A stretch of DNA of 37,748 bases from Candidatus Kuenenia stuttgartensis (GCA_945865635.1 CAMBEP010000049.1:1-37748), one strand, 5' to 3'. Shown: positions 16,483 to 25,088, counted from the first letter of the stretch. The notes: a model not told the origin generated them from the sequence alone. Numbers and translations are program-made.

Positions 16483-16641
16483 GAAATTGCAATTGATGCA
16501 AACTCATAAAAGCAAGCCGGAAGATATGTATCAACACAACTTCAGGATTGCCTTTTTTCGTTCCCAATAGCTTGCCCTTATCATTAATTCTGTTTATCCA
16601 ATTCCAGAAATGAAACTCTGATTGCATGCAACAACACCAAT

Positions 16642-17811
16642 TCAGGATGTGGATGGAACCACAAATGTCAGCCTGACGGGTTTTGCGGATTTCATCAGAG
16701 ATTCTTTATCGGCAGCAATATCACGCTCAAACGGACGGCCTAGCTGATTTCCCGATGGGTCTTCCAGCGCAGGATCAACTTCAATATAATGTAATCCTGG
16801 CGACCATTTTACGTTGGGTATAAATTTCCAGACCAGTCCGTCGGCCGAAATCTCGGCCCTGCCGTCGAGTGGGCATTCGCCCGATTCCAAGATGCTGATC
16901 AATCGGATCGCCATGCCGGTATCTACCGAGTCAGAGAATTGTATTTCAAGTGCGGCACCGGCCTGGGCCAGTGGCGGCTTGATTTTCCAAAGTCTTGGAT
17001 CCACTGGATTACGATCGGCAGGTCCGACATTAATATTTTGCTCATAAGTTTTTTCTGTGGCCATACCATGTGAATCCGGCCAGCCTTTGGTCAGAAGAAT
17101 AGTATAGCGATGGCCGTTTTCAAGTATTGCGCCATCTTCTTCGCGCGGCTTAAGGCCTGATTTAATCCGGCCTGGATCGAATAATAATGTCAGCCGCTTG
17201 CCATCACGGTCCCAGAGTTCCTGATCAAGCTCCAGGAACGGCTGAATCAGGGCTCGCCCGGTTGCATCTTGGATTTGAATGCGCTTTGCCGATTCGCCAC
17301 GGGCCATCGGGCGATTGAAATGCACATAGACTCGCAGAAGGTTTTCTGGCCATTGGTTGGAAACAGGCCGAATCTCGAGGATTTGGGGCGGTTTGTCGTT
17401 CGGTTTTGGGATGAGAAACGACCATTGCACCGTGGGGCTTGCAGAATCGGATTTCTCAACAATTTGAAAATTCATTCCTTCACGAAATGGGTATTTCGGG
17501 CGAAAGACCACAACTCCCGATTCTTCAAGCCATTTTCCTGCAACAGTCACAGGGGCTTGATCGGATTCATCCCTGCCTGGCAGACGCTGCACGATCCACT
17601 GTCCATTTTGAGTGGAAGGACTGACAATCAGGTGAATTTGTTGCGGTGTCAATTTCAAGGATTCCACAACCCAGAGCCCGGCGGAGTCGTTTCTCAGCCG
17701 AAATTTGGTCGGGTCGCCTGCAAAGGATCTGCCCGGCGCAGAGCAACACGAGAAGGCAAACATCATGTTCAGGATTAAAACAAGTTTTAATTTGAATATA
17801 CAAGTGTACAT
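16642..17811 (-). CDS. Secreted protein with SbsA-like Ig domains
   Basis: About 389 residues from ATG 17811 (GTG 17823 is also possible; neither has a good Shine-Dalgarno). An N-terminal hydrophobic segment (KLKLVLILNMMFAF) with small residues after it predicts export. The rest is beta-rich. LLRVYVHFNRPMARGE and the later ALEIQFSDSVDTG each open a module like the bacterial SbsA Ig-like domain (strand, phi-x-F-S/N, P or D, hydrophobic). No catalytic motif is seen. Role in the envelope unknown. A terminator of the upstream gene separates it, so it has its own transcript. Confidence 0.6.
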   Translation of the reverse strand: MYTCIFKLKLVLILNMMFAFSCCSAPGRSFAGDPTKFRLRNDSAGLWVVESLKLTPQQIHLIVSPSTQNGQWIVQRLPGRDESDQAPVTVAGKWLEESGVVVFRPKYPFREGMNFQIVEKSDSASPTVQWSFLIPKPNDKPPQILEIRPVSNQWPENLLRVYVHFNRPMARGESAKRIQIQDATGRALIQPFLELDQELWDRDGKRLTLLFDPGRIKSGLKPREEDGAILENGHRYTILLTKGWPDSHGMATEKTYEQNINVGPADRNPVDPRLWKIKPPLAQAGAALEIQFSDSVDTGMAIRLISILESGECPLDGRAEISADGLVWKFIPNVKWSPGLHYIEVDPALEDPSGNQLGRPFERDIAADKESLMKSAKPVRLTFVVPSTS

Positions 17812-17851
17812 GAAAAGATTCACATTTGGGATAAAAGCGAGGCGTATAGGA

Positions 17852-17884
17852 CGAAAAAAAGAGGCCCGGCCAACCAGACCGGGC
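17852..17884 (-). terminator. Terminator of the secreted protein gene at 17909-19018
   Basis: On the minus strand GCCCGG and CCGGGC pair around a nine-base loop, followed by CTC and a run of seven T (A-run from 17854). It sits 25 bases beyond the stop codon. Confidence 0.85.
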
Positions 17885-17908
17885 GTCTTTCGTAGAAGGT
17901 TCTGACGA

Positions 17909-19018
17909 TCATGGAAGCTGAATGGTCTTCAGATCGACTTGTCCAGACTCAGTGCGTGTCAGGATCACGGCATGGGTTTCATCAAGTTTGTCGAGATGAT
18001 CCACACCTTTGAGTCCGGCCACAGTTTCAAAGGCCTGGCCTGCCACACCGCCGACACCGACTGGCTTGGTGATGGCTTCGCGGTCAGCAACGCCTTCGGT
18101 GGAGATTTTCATCACGCCCCGGGCGCTGTTGGCCATGAGGATATAGTCGTGTCCATCTTTGGCATAAACGACCATGTCGAGTGGCCGATTCCGATTGCCA
18201 AGTTCAGCCACAGTGGTTCCTTTGACGTGGGCACCTGGGGTCAGATCCTTCACAGGAACTTTGACCAGTGGTGTGCAGGTATAAGCGGCGAGCAAGTGCG
18301 GCTGGCCGGCAATACGATAGGTGACAAAGGTACGAATTGGCGACTTGGTCTCATATCTCCCATGAGCACCATGATAAATTTCAACCGAAGCCCCTTTGCC
18401 GGCAGGCTTGAAAGGGATGTCGAGCGTGACGAAGCGCGACGAGAAATCTTCATTGGAAAGACCTGCTACATAAAGCTTTCCGTCAAGAAAAGCCAGGTCT
18501 GTGATGGCATCGTTGCGAAGGGCTTGGTTACGACCGGCCGCGGCAGGGAGTGCGGGCAGATCGGCCTTGGCATGAGCGATGTTATCAAGGGTCAATTCTT
18601 TGACATCGCCTTTGGAGATCTGAAAAATGACGGGTTGAGCGTCAGGGCCCTTGCCTCGTGAAACCGAGAGGTAGGCCGTTCCGCTGAGCGGATTGACGGC
18701 CAGATCGTTGATCAGAAGATCGGCTGTAGGAATGGCGAGTTTGTCGGCAACTTTTTTGCCGAGGTTGGCAATATCGATGGCTTCCATGGCCGAAGCCTTG
18801 GTCGTATCGCCAGTCGCCAGCGCCCAAACAGAGCCACCACGGCTATCGCCCACAAACAATACGCCTTCAGGCCCGAAAGCCAAGGCGCCTGCGGATTGGA
18901 GAGCCGCTTTACCTGGCTTTAAGGAGTCGGTCAGTTCACCCGCCTGAACGGCTGCAGTCAGCAGAAGGGCGCTGGCCGCGAGGCTGGCGGAAGCGGGCCA
19001 AGATCTGAGATTGAACAT
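17909..19018 (-). CDS. Secreted protein, possible beta-propeller, unknown function
   Basis: About 369 residues. ATG 19018 follows AAGGA by 11 bases. MFNLRSWPASASLAASALLL then AVQAGE is a cleavable signal peptide. The mature part has repeated strand patterns (ALAFGPEGVLFVGDSRG, DLAVNPLSGTAYLSVSRG, DLAFLDGKLYVAGLSNEDF, DMVVYAKDGHDYILMANSA) spaced like propeller blades. It is divergent from the iron-uptake genes with about 330 bases between, so the two could share control. No heme, copper or enzyme motif is evident. It may sense or bind something in the periplasm, but that is speculation. Confidence 0.65.
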   Translation of the reverse strand: MFNLRSWPASASLAASALLLTAAVQAGELTDSLKPGKAALQSAGALAFGPEGVLFVGDSRGGSVWALATGDTTKASAMEAIDIANLGKKVADKLAIPTADLLINDLAVNPLSGTAYLSVSRGKGPDAQPVIFQISKGDVKELTLDNIAHAKADLPALPAAAGRNQALRNDAITDLAFLDGKLYVAGLSNEDFSSRFVTLDIPFKPAGKGASVEIYHGAHGRYETKSPIRTFVTYRIAGQPHLLAAYTCTPLVKVPVKDLTPGAHVKGTTVAELGNRNRPLDMVVYAKDGHDYILMANSARGVMKISTEGVADREAITKPVGVGGVAGQAFETVAGLKGVDHLDKLDETHAVILTRTESGQVDLKTIQLP

Positions 19019-19160
19019 TTTGAAAGTCGTCCTTTGGGAATTGGGGAGCGAATACACCTCTAAGAGACAGCGGTCAACTATTCATGAAGGTAGTCGTGAA
19101 GAGAGCGGCAAGCAAGAGGTGAGAGGTGGTTATCCGGAATATTCGAAACAATATTTGCGA

Positions 19161-19175
19161 GAATTCGAACGAATC
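19161..19175. promoter_or_regulatory. Imperfect inverted repeat upstream of the iron-uptake promoter
   Basis: GAATTCG-AA-CGAATC is an inverted repeat broken by one extra A. It ends 13 bases before the -35 box of the promoter called at 19189-19218. A related ATTCG element lies at 19141-19145. It does not match the classical Fur box, so any regulator is unknown. Confidence 0.35.
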
Positions 19176-19188
19176 TTGCGATTCCTAT

Positions 19189-19218
19189 TTGACGAGAACT
19201 GGTGGGTGTGAATACAAT
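19189..19218 (+). promoter_or_regulatory. Sigma-70-type promoter for the FTR1/P19 genes
   Basis: TTGACG and TACAAT are separated by 18 bases, each one mismatch from consensus. Transcription would start near 19225, leaving a leader of about 120 bases before the ATG at 19346. It is the best hexamer pair in the divergent region. Confidence 0.6.
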
Positions 19219-19345
19219 GAATTAGGTCAGTTGAGACTGAATCTCAACTTCAACTGGCAACCGTTTGTCTGGTTCAGCGAATGTGGGATCGATAAGAATC
19301 GTGCCTTTGGAAGTGCTTGGACCGACAAACTGAGGACCTCTGGCC

Positions 19346-21634
19346 ATGCGACGCACTGCGACATTGGTGTTAGCTCTGGGTTTGGCAACCATGGCATCGG
19401 CCGCAGCGATTGCGGGTGATGTTAGGGGTTTGGTGACAATGCCGTCCACATGCTCGCCGGAAATTAGTCCGGCAGTGATCTGGCTTGAGCCCGAATCATC
19501 AACATCGAAGACGCTTACGACCAATACAAAGCCCGGCGAACTGAAATTGGTGCGTCAGGCGGCTTTGCAGTTTACGCCGCGAGTCGTGGTCTTGAGCAAA
19601 GGCCAGCAAGTTTGGTTCACGAATGAGGATACAGAATTTCATAATGTGCATGTGCAGGCACGTGGCGAGCTTTTCAACCAGACAATGCCTCCCGGCCAGC
19701 CGGCCGTCTTCACGCCTGCCACAAGTGGTGTGCTCAATGTACTTTGCGACATCCATCATCACATGCGTGCTTTCCTGATAGTTCAGGACACGCCTTGGAT
19801 CACAGCAATCAATTCCAAGGGCAAGTTTCGGCTTGAGAATGTGCCTGCAGGCCGTTACAAGATGTCTGTTTGGCACGAAACGGGTGGCAACCCTAGTGTG
19901 AAGTCAATCGATGTGCCCGAATCCGGACTGGAAATCGCACCTATTGTGTTGGCAGACAGCGTTTCGCCGAGCCGATTGACAGTGCTTGCATCGACCAAAA
20001 TCATGACTTGGCCAGAAGTTGTGGATCAGATTGCGATGCGGCTATCGGCGTCAATTTCTGCGGCAGGCCGGGCCGATTCCGCCAAGCGCGCCCGCACACT
20101 TGCGGAAGATGCGTATTGGGTTGACTTTGAAGCCTCAGACATGGAAACGGCTGTCAGGGCGCATCTTGGGCTCGACAGGTCGATTGATCTTGAGAAACGT
20201 TTTTTGAAGTTCATGTCTGAGATCCGCGATTCAACAAAGTCTGAAGCTCGCAACACTTCGGCTGCTTCCACCACGATGCGGGGTTTGATTGCAACGCTTT
20301 ACAGGGCTACGGAAGACCTGAAATCCAAAAATATCCTGAATCGGACCATGGTTCTCAACTCGGTTGAGAATCAGGCACAGACCAAGCTTTCGGTTGATGC
20401 TGATAAAGAGCTTTCTTCCAATGAACTGATCGACGCGATCAGGACCGACTTTGTGAAACTTGCCGAGCTGGCTGACTCGGGACAGCCTGAAGAGGCATCT
20501 TCTTATGTAACAAACATTTACTTTGGCAGCTTTGAGCCTGTGGAGTTGAAGCTGGTGGTTTCCAGCCCACTTCAGGTCTCTCGAATCGAGAGCCGGTTTA
20601 ATGAGCTGCGTGGCAAGCTTCGTGATGGTCTTCAAGGCCAGGAACTCAAGGCAGATCTGAACGGACTTGCCTCAGAAATCGAGATTCTTATCGGCCAATC
20701 CCGTCAATCATCGGCAGGCACATTTGCAGGCGGTTTTGGCGCAAGCCTGGTGACGATCCTTCGGGAAGGCATTGAGGTGATCCTGTTATTGACGATTCTC
20801 TCAGGGCTCGTGGCCAAAGTTGGTCTGCCGGCGGCTCGTCGGGCCTTTTACGCTGGGGTTTTGGGTGCAGTTCTTGCCTCGATTCTGACAGCCGTTGCGA
20901 TCAATTCGCTAGTGGCTTCATCGCGTGCCCAGACTCGTGAAGTTCTGGAAGGGGTTGTCATGTTGACGGCTTCGGCGGTCCTGTTTTATGTAAGCTATTG
21001 GCTGATTGCCCAGAGCCAGACCAAGAAATGGATCGACTTTCTGAAGTCGGCCACGAAGAAAGGTCTTGAAGGCGGTGGCTTTACGACCATCGGCCTGACC
21101 GCATTCCTAGCCATTTATCGCGAAGGCGCCGAGACGGCACTGATGTATCAGGCTCTGCTTACAAATCAAACAGCCAATGGGGTTTACGGAATCCTTTCAG
21201 GCTTGGCCCTGGGCTTGGTCATACTTGCCATTCTGGCCATTGGGTTCCGTTTTGCAAGCCTGAAATTGCCGATGCAGGCATTTTTCAAGTATACAGGCAT
21301 GATGCTGTTTGGATTGGCCGTGATTTTTGCTGGCAAGGGTGTTTTTGAGCTTCAGGCCGCAGCCGTTTTGAAGACAACATCGCTCGCGTTTCCATGGCCG
21401 ACGGTTCCCGACCTGGGCCTTTATCCAAATTTGCAAGTCTTTTTGATTCAAGCTATTATGGTAGGTGGTGCGATAGCGTCACTGTTCGTAATCAAAGTGG
21501 AGGGGCGAACTTTGGCGGCTTCAAAACAAGCGACTCTCAAGCCCGATCCAGTGAATGCCGCAACGGTCAGCGACTCGAGCAATCGGCGGATTGAATCACA
21601 GCCAATGGAACCTATTGCAGCTTCAAGAGTTTGA
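19346..21634 (+). CDS. FTR1-family iron permease fused to an N-terminal cupredoxin domain
   Basis: A 762-residue protein. A signal peptide (MRRTATLVLALGLATMASAA) is followed by a plastocyanin-like domain (about 25-150) with candidate type 1 copper ligands His99 (EFHNVH), Cys134, His137 and Met140 (LCDIHHHMRAF). A small carboxypeptidase-regulatory-like beta domain (about 155-200) and a helical stretch come next. The FTR1 membrane domain (about 460-725, seven helices) contains both iron-binding REXXE motifs: REGIE near 471 and REGAE near 591. FTR1 permeases import iron coupled to oxidation. Here a copper domain in the same chain could supply that oxidation or pass electrons. ATG 19346 has GAGGA nine bases before it. 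A P19 gene follows, as in the FetM-FetP pair. Confidence 0.88.
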   Translation: MRRTATLVLALGLATMASAAAIAGDVRGLVTMPSTCSPEISPAVIWLEPESSTSKTLTTNTKPGELKLVRQAALQFTPRVVVLSKGQQVWFTNEDTEFHNVHVQARGELFNQTMPPGQPAVFTPATSGVLNVLCDIHHHMRAFLIVQDTPWITAINSKGKFRLENVPAGRYKMSVWHETGGNPSVKSIDVPESGLEIAPIVLADSVSPSRLTVLASTKIMTWPEVVDQIAMRLSASISAAGRADSAKRARTLAEDAYWVDFEASDMETAVRAHLGLDRSIDLEKRFLKFMSEIRDSTKSEARNTSAASTTMRGLIATLYRATEDLKSKNILNRTMVLNSVENQAQTKLSVDADKELSSNELIDAIRTDFVKLAELADSGQPEEASSYVTNIYFGSFEPVELKLVVSSPLQVSRIESRFNELRGKLRDGLQGQELKADLNGLASEIEILIGQSRQSSAGTFAGGFGASLVTILREGIEVILLLTILSGLVAKVGLPAARRAFYAGVLGAVLASILTAVAINSLVASSRAQTREVLEGVVMLTASAVLFYVSYWLIAQSQTKKWIDFLKSATKKGLEGGGFTTIGLTAFLAIYREGAETALMYQALLTNQTANGVYGILSGLALGLVILAILAIGFRFASLKLPMQAFFKYTGMMLFGLAVIFAGKGVFELQAAAVLKTTSLAFPWPTVPDLGLYPNLQVFLIQAIMVGGAIASLFVIKVEGRTLAASKQATLKPDPVNAATVSDSSNRRIESQPMEPIAASRV

Positions 21635-21717
21635 CTCTATCACTCACAAACAATTACCTTGACTGAGCTATTTTCAGGAATGCTTTCCAAGGCGATTTTC
21701 CAGGAAATCAGGAATCC

Positions 21718-22368
21718 ATGAAACAATCATCATTCGGGCCCTACATTCTCGCATTGGTTTTGGTCGGCATTGGTTTACTGCTCTTTCTGAGCTTGGAACC
21801 GGCCGTGGTTGCTCCCAAGCTGGCTGCAACTGCAAAACCAACCGTAGCCCTCACCCCAGAACCATCTAAAACCGTGACTGGACCAGTGGCCGGGTTCCGT
21901 GAATACCCGATTGGCGACCCTGAAGGCTTTAACAAGAATCAACTTAGGATTGCCGCAGTGTGGTTGCCCTCGGTCACCATGGATGGGGCATCGGCCAGCA
22001 GCTCAGGTACAATACATGTTGAAGCCGATATTTCCGCAACTGAGAACAACACCAATGGCTTTGCCTCGGGCGAATTTGTTCCTTACCTGAAAATCGCATA
22101 CAAACTGACTTCCGAGGATGGCAAGACAGTGATTGATCAAGGTGCCATGTTGCCCATGGTGGCTCGCGATGGCTTGCATTACGGCACCACCATGGTGCCT
22201 CCCAAGCCTGGGAATTATCGACTTGTGTATACAATTGAGCCTCCATCAGCAGGTGGACTTGGCCGCCACCACGATCCGGTGACAGGTGTTGCTCCCTGGT
22301 GGGAGACTTTTCAGGTGACTTTTGAGTGGGAATTCGACGGAGTTCCAGCCCTATTAGGCAGTCGCTGA
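21718..22368 (+). CDS. P19/FetP/Tp34-family periplasmic iron-binding protein
   Basis: A 216-residue protein anchored by an N-terminal helix (YILALVLVGIGLLLFLSL) and carrying a P19 domain. Family blocks are EYPIGDPEGFNKNQLRIAAV, IHVEADISATENNTNGFASG, VPYLKIAYKL, PMVARDGLHYG, PPKPGNYRLVYTIEPPS and LGRHHDPVTGV. The metal-site residues known from P19 (His and Glu of IHVEAD, Met of PMVA, His of LHYG, His of GRHHD) are all present. P19 proteins bind copper and iron and work with an FTR1 permease, the gene directly upstream (83 bases), so they form one operon. AGGA just before the ATG supports the start. A terminator follows. Confidence 0.92.
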   Translation: MKQSSFGPYILALVLVGIGLLLFLSLEPAVVAPKLAATAKPTVALTPEPSKTVTGPVAGFREYPIGDPEGFNKNQLRIAAVWLPSVTMDGASASSSGTIHVEADISATENNTNGFASGEFVPYLKIAYKLTSEDGKTVIDQGAMLPMVARDGLHYGTTMVPPKPGNYRLVYTIEPPSAGGLGRHHDPVTGVAPWWETFQVTFEWEFDGVPALLGSR

Positions 22369-22392
22369 GATCTTTCAATCGCATGTCCTGAA

Positions 22393-22426
22393 AATGGCTG
22401 AAATCGATTCATCACAGCCATTTTTT
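22393..22426 (+). terminator. Terminator of the iron-uptake operon
   Basis: AATGGCTG pairs with CAGCCATT around a 14-base loop and is followed by a T-run (TTTTTT at 22421-22426, its first bases pairing in the stem). It lies 24 bases after the P19 stop. Confidence 0.85.
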
Positions 22427-22498
22427 GGGGATCCTTGCTGGCGACGACCAGAGATCTGGCTTTTAAGGCCACGGGACCTTTTTGTTGGTTGTACTGGT

Positions 22499-22520
22499 AT
22501 TGTCAATTTTACCTGACCAT
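22499..22520. promoter_or_regulatory. Candidate enhancer site for a sigma-54 activator
   Basis: An inverted repeat AT-n-GTCA, eight bases, TGAC-n-AT lies about 140 bases upstream of the -24/-12 promoter, a usual distance for bacterial enhancer-binding proteins. The arms are short, so this is a candidate only. The rest of 22427-22660 shows no gene. Confidence 0.35.
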
Positions 22521-22660
22521 TCCCTTTCCCCAATCCAAATCAACCGTTGCAACAAAGAATCCATAAATCTGTTCTATTTTATTTAAGTCTTTTAATAGAA
22601 TCAGGATAGCGATTTAATGGAGCCTTTTTCCAGAAGATTTTCTGCCAGGTTGGACTATTT

Positions 22661-22677
22661 TTGGCACACCGATTGCT
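22661..22677 (+). promoter_or_regulatory. Sigma-54 (-24/-12) promoter of the PEP-CTERM metalloprotease gene
   Basis: TTGGCAC, five bases, TTGCT fits the RpoN consensus (TGGCAC-N5-TTGCW) without mismatch, with the invariant GG (22663-22664) and GC (22675-22676) exactly ten bases apart. Transcription would begin near 22688, about 68 bases before the gene start. PEP-CTERM genes in other bacteria are known to depend on RpoN and the PrsK/PrsR system. Confidence 0.8.
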
Positions 22678-22755
22678 TGGATATTATTTTACCAAAGCAA
22701 AAGCAGGATGCTTCGCTTGGTCGCCAGTGGTTCAGTTCGACATGGAGGTCGGCCG

Positions 22756-23913
22756 ATGAAGTCGTTCCAAAGAATTGCCAACGTATTTGTGGTCATTGGT
22801 TTAAGCCAATTTGGAACGGCGTTTGGAGACAGTTTTTTCGACTTCGGCCTGCAATGGACACAATGGTTGCCGACACAGGGTCAGGTTCGTCGCTATGAAT
22901 CGGTCGACAAGTCGAACGTTTTAAGTGTACCCGCCCCGAAGTCGAATACTCGGACCGAATCGGCTAAAATTGTCGCTGTGGCATCTAATGCAACAAGTTA
23001 CACGCCTCCCTATGAAGCTCCAACGCAACCTGTTTACACTCCGCAAGCGGAGGCATTGGTACCTCCTCCTGTTGTGGCACCTCCCATAGTTCAGCCTGTC
23101 GCATATTCTGTTCCAGCTCAGGCTTCGGGATCGACCGTCTCCATGCCTTCGTCGTATTTTGCCGGTTCGACTGGATCATCCACCCGTTTCGACGCCCTGA
23201 TCAACATGGGTGATGGGGCTTATCCGCTTGCAAGTCAACTGGTTACTGGCCAGCCTCAGGCTTGGTACGAAAGCTCGGTTGTCAAGTCGATTTATGGCGG
23301 TACGCCGACGGTTGATCAGCAGAAAAGCTTTGAGCAGGATGTACTTCAAAAGGTTCAGCAAACGTATGCCAACAGTGGGATCTCTGTCAGTGTGACGACT
23401 GACCCGCATGCCAATGCGGCCCGGACGATCAGCGTAGTGTCGGGTGCTTCGTTTGGGTCGATTCATGACGCGGCTGGCATAACAGCATCCAATGGAGATG
23501 GCTTCTCGTTTATCGATAAACTCACTGGTGCAAATAACTTAACCGATCTGGAGTGGGCCGTTGCACATAATGTGGCCCATGAAATGATGCATTCCTTTAA
23601 TGTGGACCACCTCGACACCACAGGGCAGTTTCTGGACGGAGCCGTGGCCAACTGGAGCATGCTTCTTGACCCCAATACGAAGTTCAGTTCTGCTGCGGTA
23701 ATCGATATCCAGAACAATCTGGCAAATGGTTTAAGCACAATCGGCGATTCCAATACGACCGGTTTTCTTGGTGTGAAGATCATTGGACAAACCGATGCCC
23801 TGATAATTGCTCCTCAACCTGTTCCAGAACCAACCACAATCGCCATGTGGGCTGCAAGCCTTCTCTTTGGTTATGTGGTAAATAAGAAACGCCAGTGTCG
23901 ACTTTGTGCATGA
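22756..23913 (+). CDS. PEP-CTERM-anchored protein with metzincin-type zinc motif
   Basis: A 385-residue exported protein. ATG 22756 has GGAGGT six bases before it. A signal peptide (MKSFQRIANVFVVIGLSQFG) is followed by a Pro/Ser/Val-rich stretch (about 60-135). The catalytic-type domain has AHNVAHEMMHSFNVDHLD, i.e. HExxHxxxxxH with His275, Glu276, His279 and His285, the metzincin zinc site. Position 282 is Asn instead of the common Gly. A Met of a possible Met-turn follows in NWSMLLDP. The end carries PVPEPTTIAMW, a hydrophobic helix and basic NKKRQCR: a PEP-CTERM sorting signal, processed by an exosortase encoded elsewhere. It is probably a surface or matrix protease; substrate unknown. Confidence 0.8.
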   Translation: MKSFQRIANVFVVIGLSQFGTAFGDSFFDFGLQWTQWLPTQGQVRRYESVDKSNVLSVPAPKSNTRTESAKIVAVASNATSYTPPYEAPTQPVYTPQAEALVPPPVVAPPIVQPVAYSVPAQASGSTVSMPSSYFAGSTGSSTRFDALINMGDGAYPLASQLVTGQPQAWYESSVVKSIYGGTPTVDQQKSFEQDVLQKVQQTYANSGISVSVTTDPHANAARTISVVSGASFGSIHDAAGITASNGDGFSFIDKLTGANNLTDLEWAVAHNVAHEMMHSFNVDHLDTTGQFLDGAVANWSMLLDPNTKFSSAAVIDIQNNLANGLSTIGDSNTTGFLGVKIIGQTDALIIAPQPVPEPTTIAMWAASLLFGYVVNKKRQCRLCA

Positions 23914-24029
23914 GTGTCGATTTTCGTTATCGGATTGATTTGTAATTTTGGTAAAATGATTGTTATCGCTACAAAGCGATTCATTGGTCCGTAATTAAAT
24001 GGACGGGTGATGCTTTTTAAGGAATTGGC

Positions 24030-25088
24030 TTGACGAGTACCGCAGCCATGAGAGATCAACCAAATCCAAACTGGCAACGTTTTTTTGCGGAATTTCCAGT
24101 GACCCAGCATCCGTTGAATGGACCAACGATCTATCATGCCAACAATGGCTGGAGCGGGTCGACCTATTGGCGTTGGAATTCTCGGCAGGGGCCGCTTTTG
24201 ATGAAGGTCTGGCCGAGTGATGGTCCGACCCACTCCGACCATATCGATCGACATCGTAAACTCGAGTATCTTTCGGGATTTTATCCCCACCTGGCATTGC
24301 CCATAAGCGACCAGAAGGGGCAGACGGTGCGATCATGGTTTGGAGATCTATGGGCAGAGCTGATGCCTTGGCTTGAGGGATCGCCGATTCTGGCAAAGCC
24401 CTCCGTCGAAGTGATTCGCCAGACCTTTCAGGCCATGGCCCGGTTGCACCATCAGTGGAGGTCGCATGAGGCCCCGGTTTATGGGCCATCCCAAGCAGTT
24501 CTGAGCCGACTCGAGCAATTGCGCAACATAAGGAATAAACGGATATTAGAGCCTGATACGCGAATCTGGAATTTATCAGATCAGGCGAAGCCCGTCATTC
24601 GCGACCAGTTCATGGAGGTCTGCAAGCTCGCCAAAGCCTTGACGGATCAAGCCATTCTCAGGCTCGAACCATTTGAGCATCAGCCCGTTTTACAACAGAC
24701 GGTGCTGCGCGATGCCCGCCCGGACCACTTCCTGTTCACAGATCAGAAGCTCAGTGGCATCATCGACTTCGGAGCCATTGGCACGGATAGTGTTGCTGTG
24801 GACCTCGCTCGCTTGACCGGAGACTGGTTTCCGGGCGACAAACAGAGCATCGAACTTGCCTTAATGCACTACAGGTACGAATATTCCGTCACCTTTCAAG
24901 AGCTCGATCTGATCGCCCCTCTGGCTTTGGCAGGGGCAATTTTAGGGGGCCTGGCCTGGGTAGACCTACATTTCAAAAAACAGCGCACTGCGGGCCGCGA
25001 GTTGGAATTCCAAAAAGCCTTGACCCACGCTTTGAACCGCCTATGGGCTCAATGGCAGGATTATCGAAGTGACCTGATCCATTCATAA
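24030..25088 (+). CDS. Aminoglycoside phosphotransferase (APH)-fold kinase-like protein
   Basis: A 352-residue protein of the APH/ChoK fold. PLLMKVWP holds the N-lobe lysine; RDARPDHFLF replaces the usual H-G-D-x-x-x-x-N catalytic loop, and GIIDFGAIGTDSVAVDLARL is the Mg-binding D-F-G-like segment with its following helix. A TTG start at 24030 is favoured because AAGGA sits six bases upstream; the next ATG (24048) has no such site. The natural substrate is unknown; antibiotic resistance should not be assumed. Its end overlaps the 3' end of convergent trmB by six bases. Confidence 0.75.
   Translation: MTSTAAMRDQPNPNWQRFFAEFPVTQHPLNGPTIYHANNGWSGSTYWRWNSRQGPLLMKVWPSDGPTHSDHIDRHRKLEYLSGFYPHLALPISDQKGQTVRSWFGDLWAELMPWLEGSPILAKPSVEVIRQTFQAMARLHHQWRSHEAPVYGPSQAVLSRLEQLRNIRNKRILEPDTRIWNLSDQAKPVIRDQFMEVCKLAKALTDQAILRLEPFEHQPVLQQTVLRDARPDHFLFTDQKLSGIIDFGAIGTDSVAVDLARLTGDWFPGDKQSIELALMHYRYEYSVTFQELDLIAPLALAGAILGGLAWVDLHFKKQRTAGRELEFQKALTHALNRLWAQWQDYRSDLIHS

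Noticed and set aside
17939..18661. 240-codon open frame on the plus strand opposite the secreted protein gene
   Set aside because: Antisense shadow of a gene with a clear signal peptide and ribosome binding site; its translation resembles no known domain.
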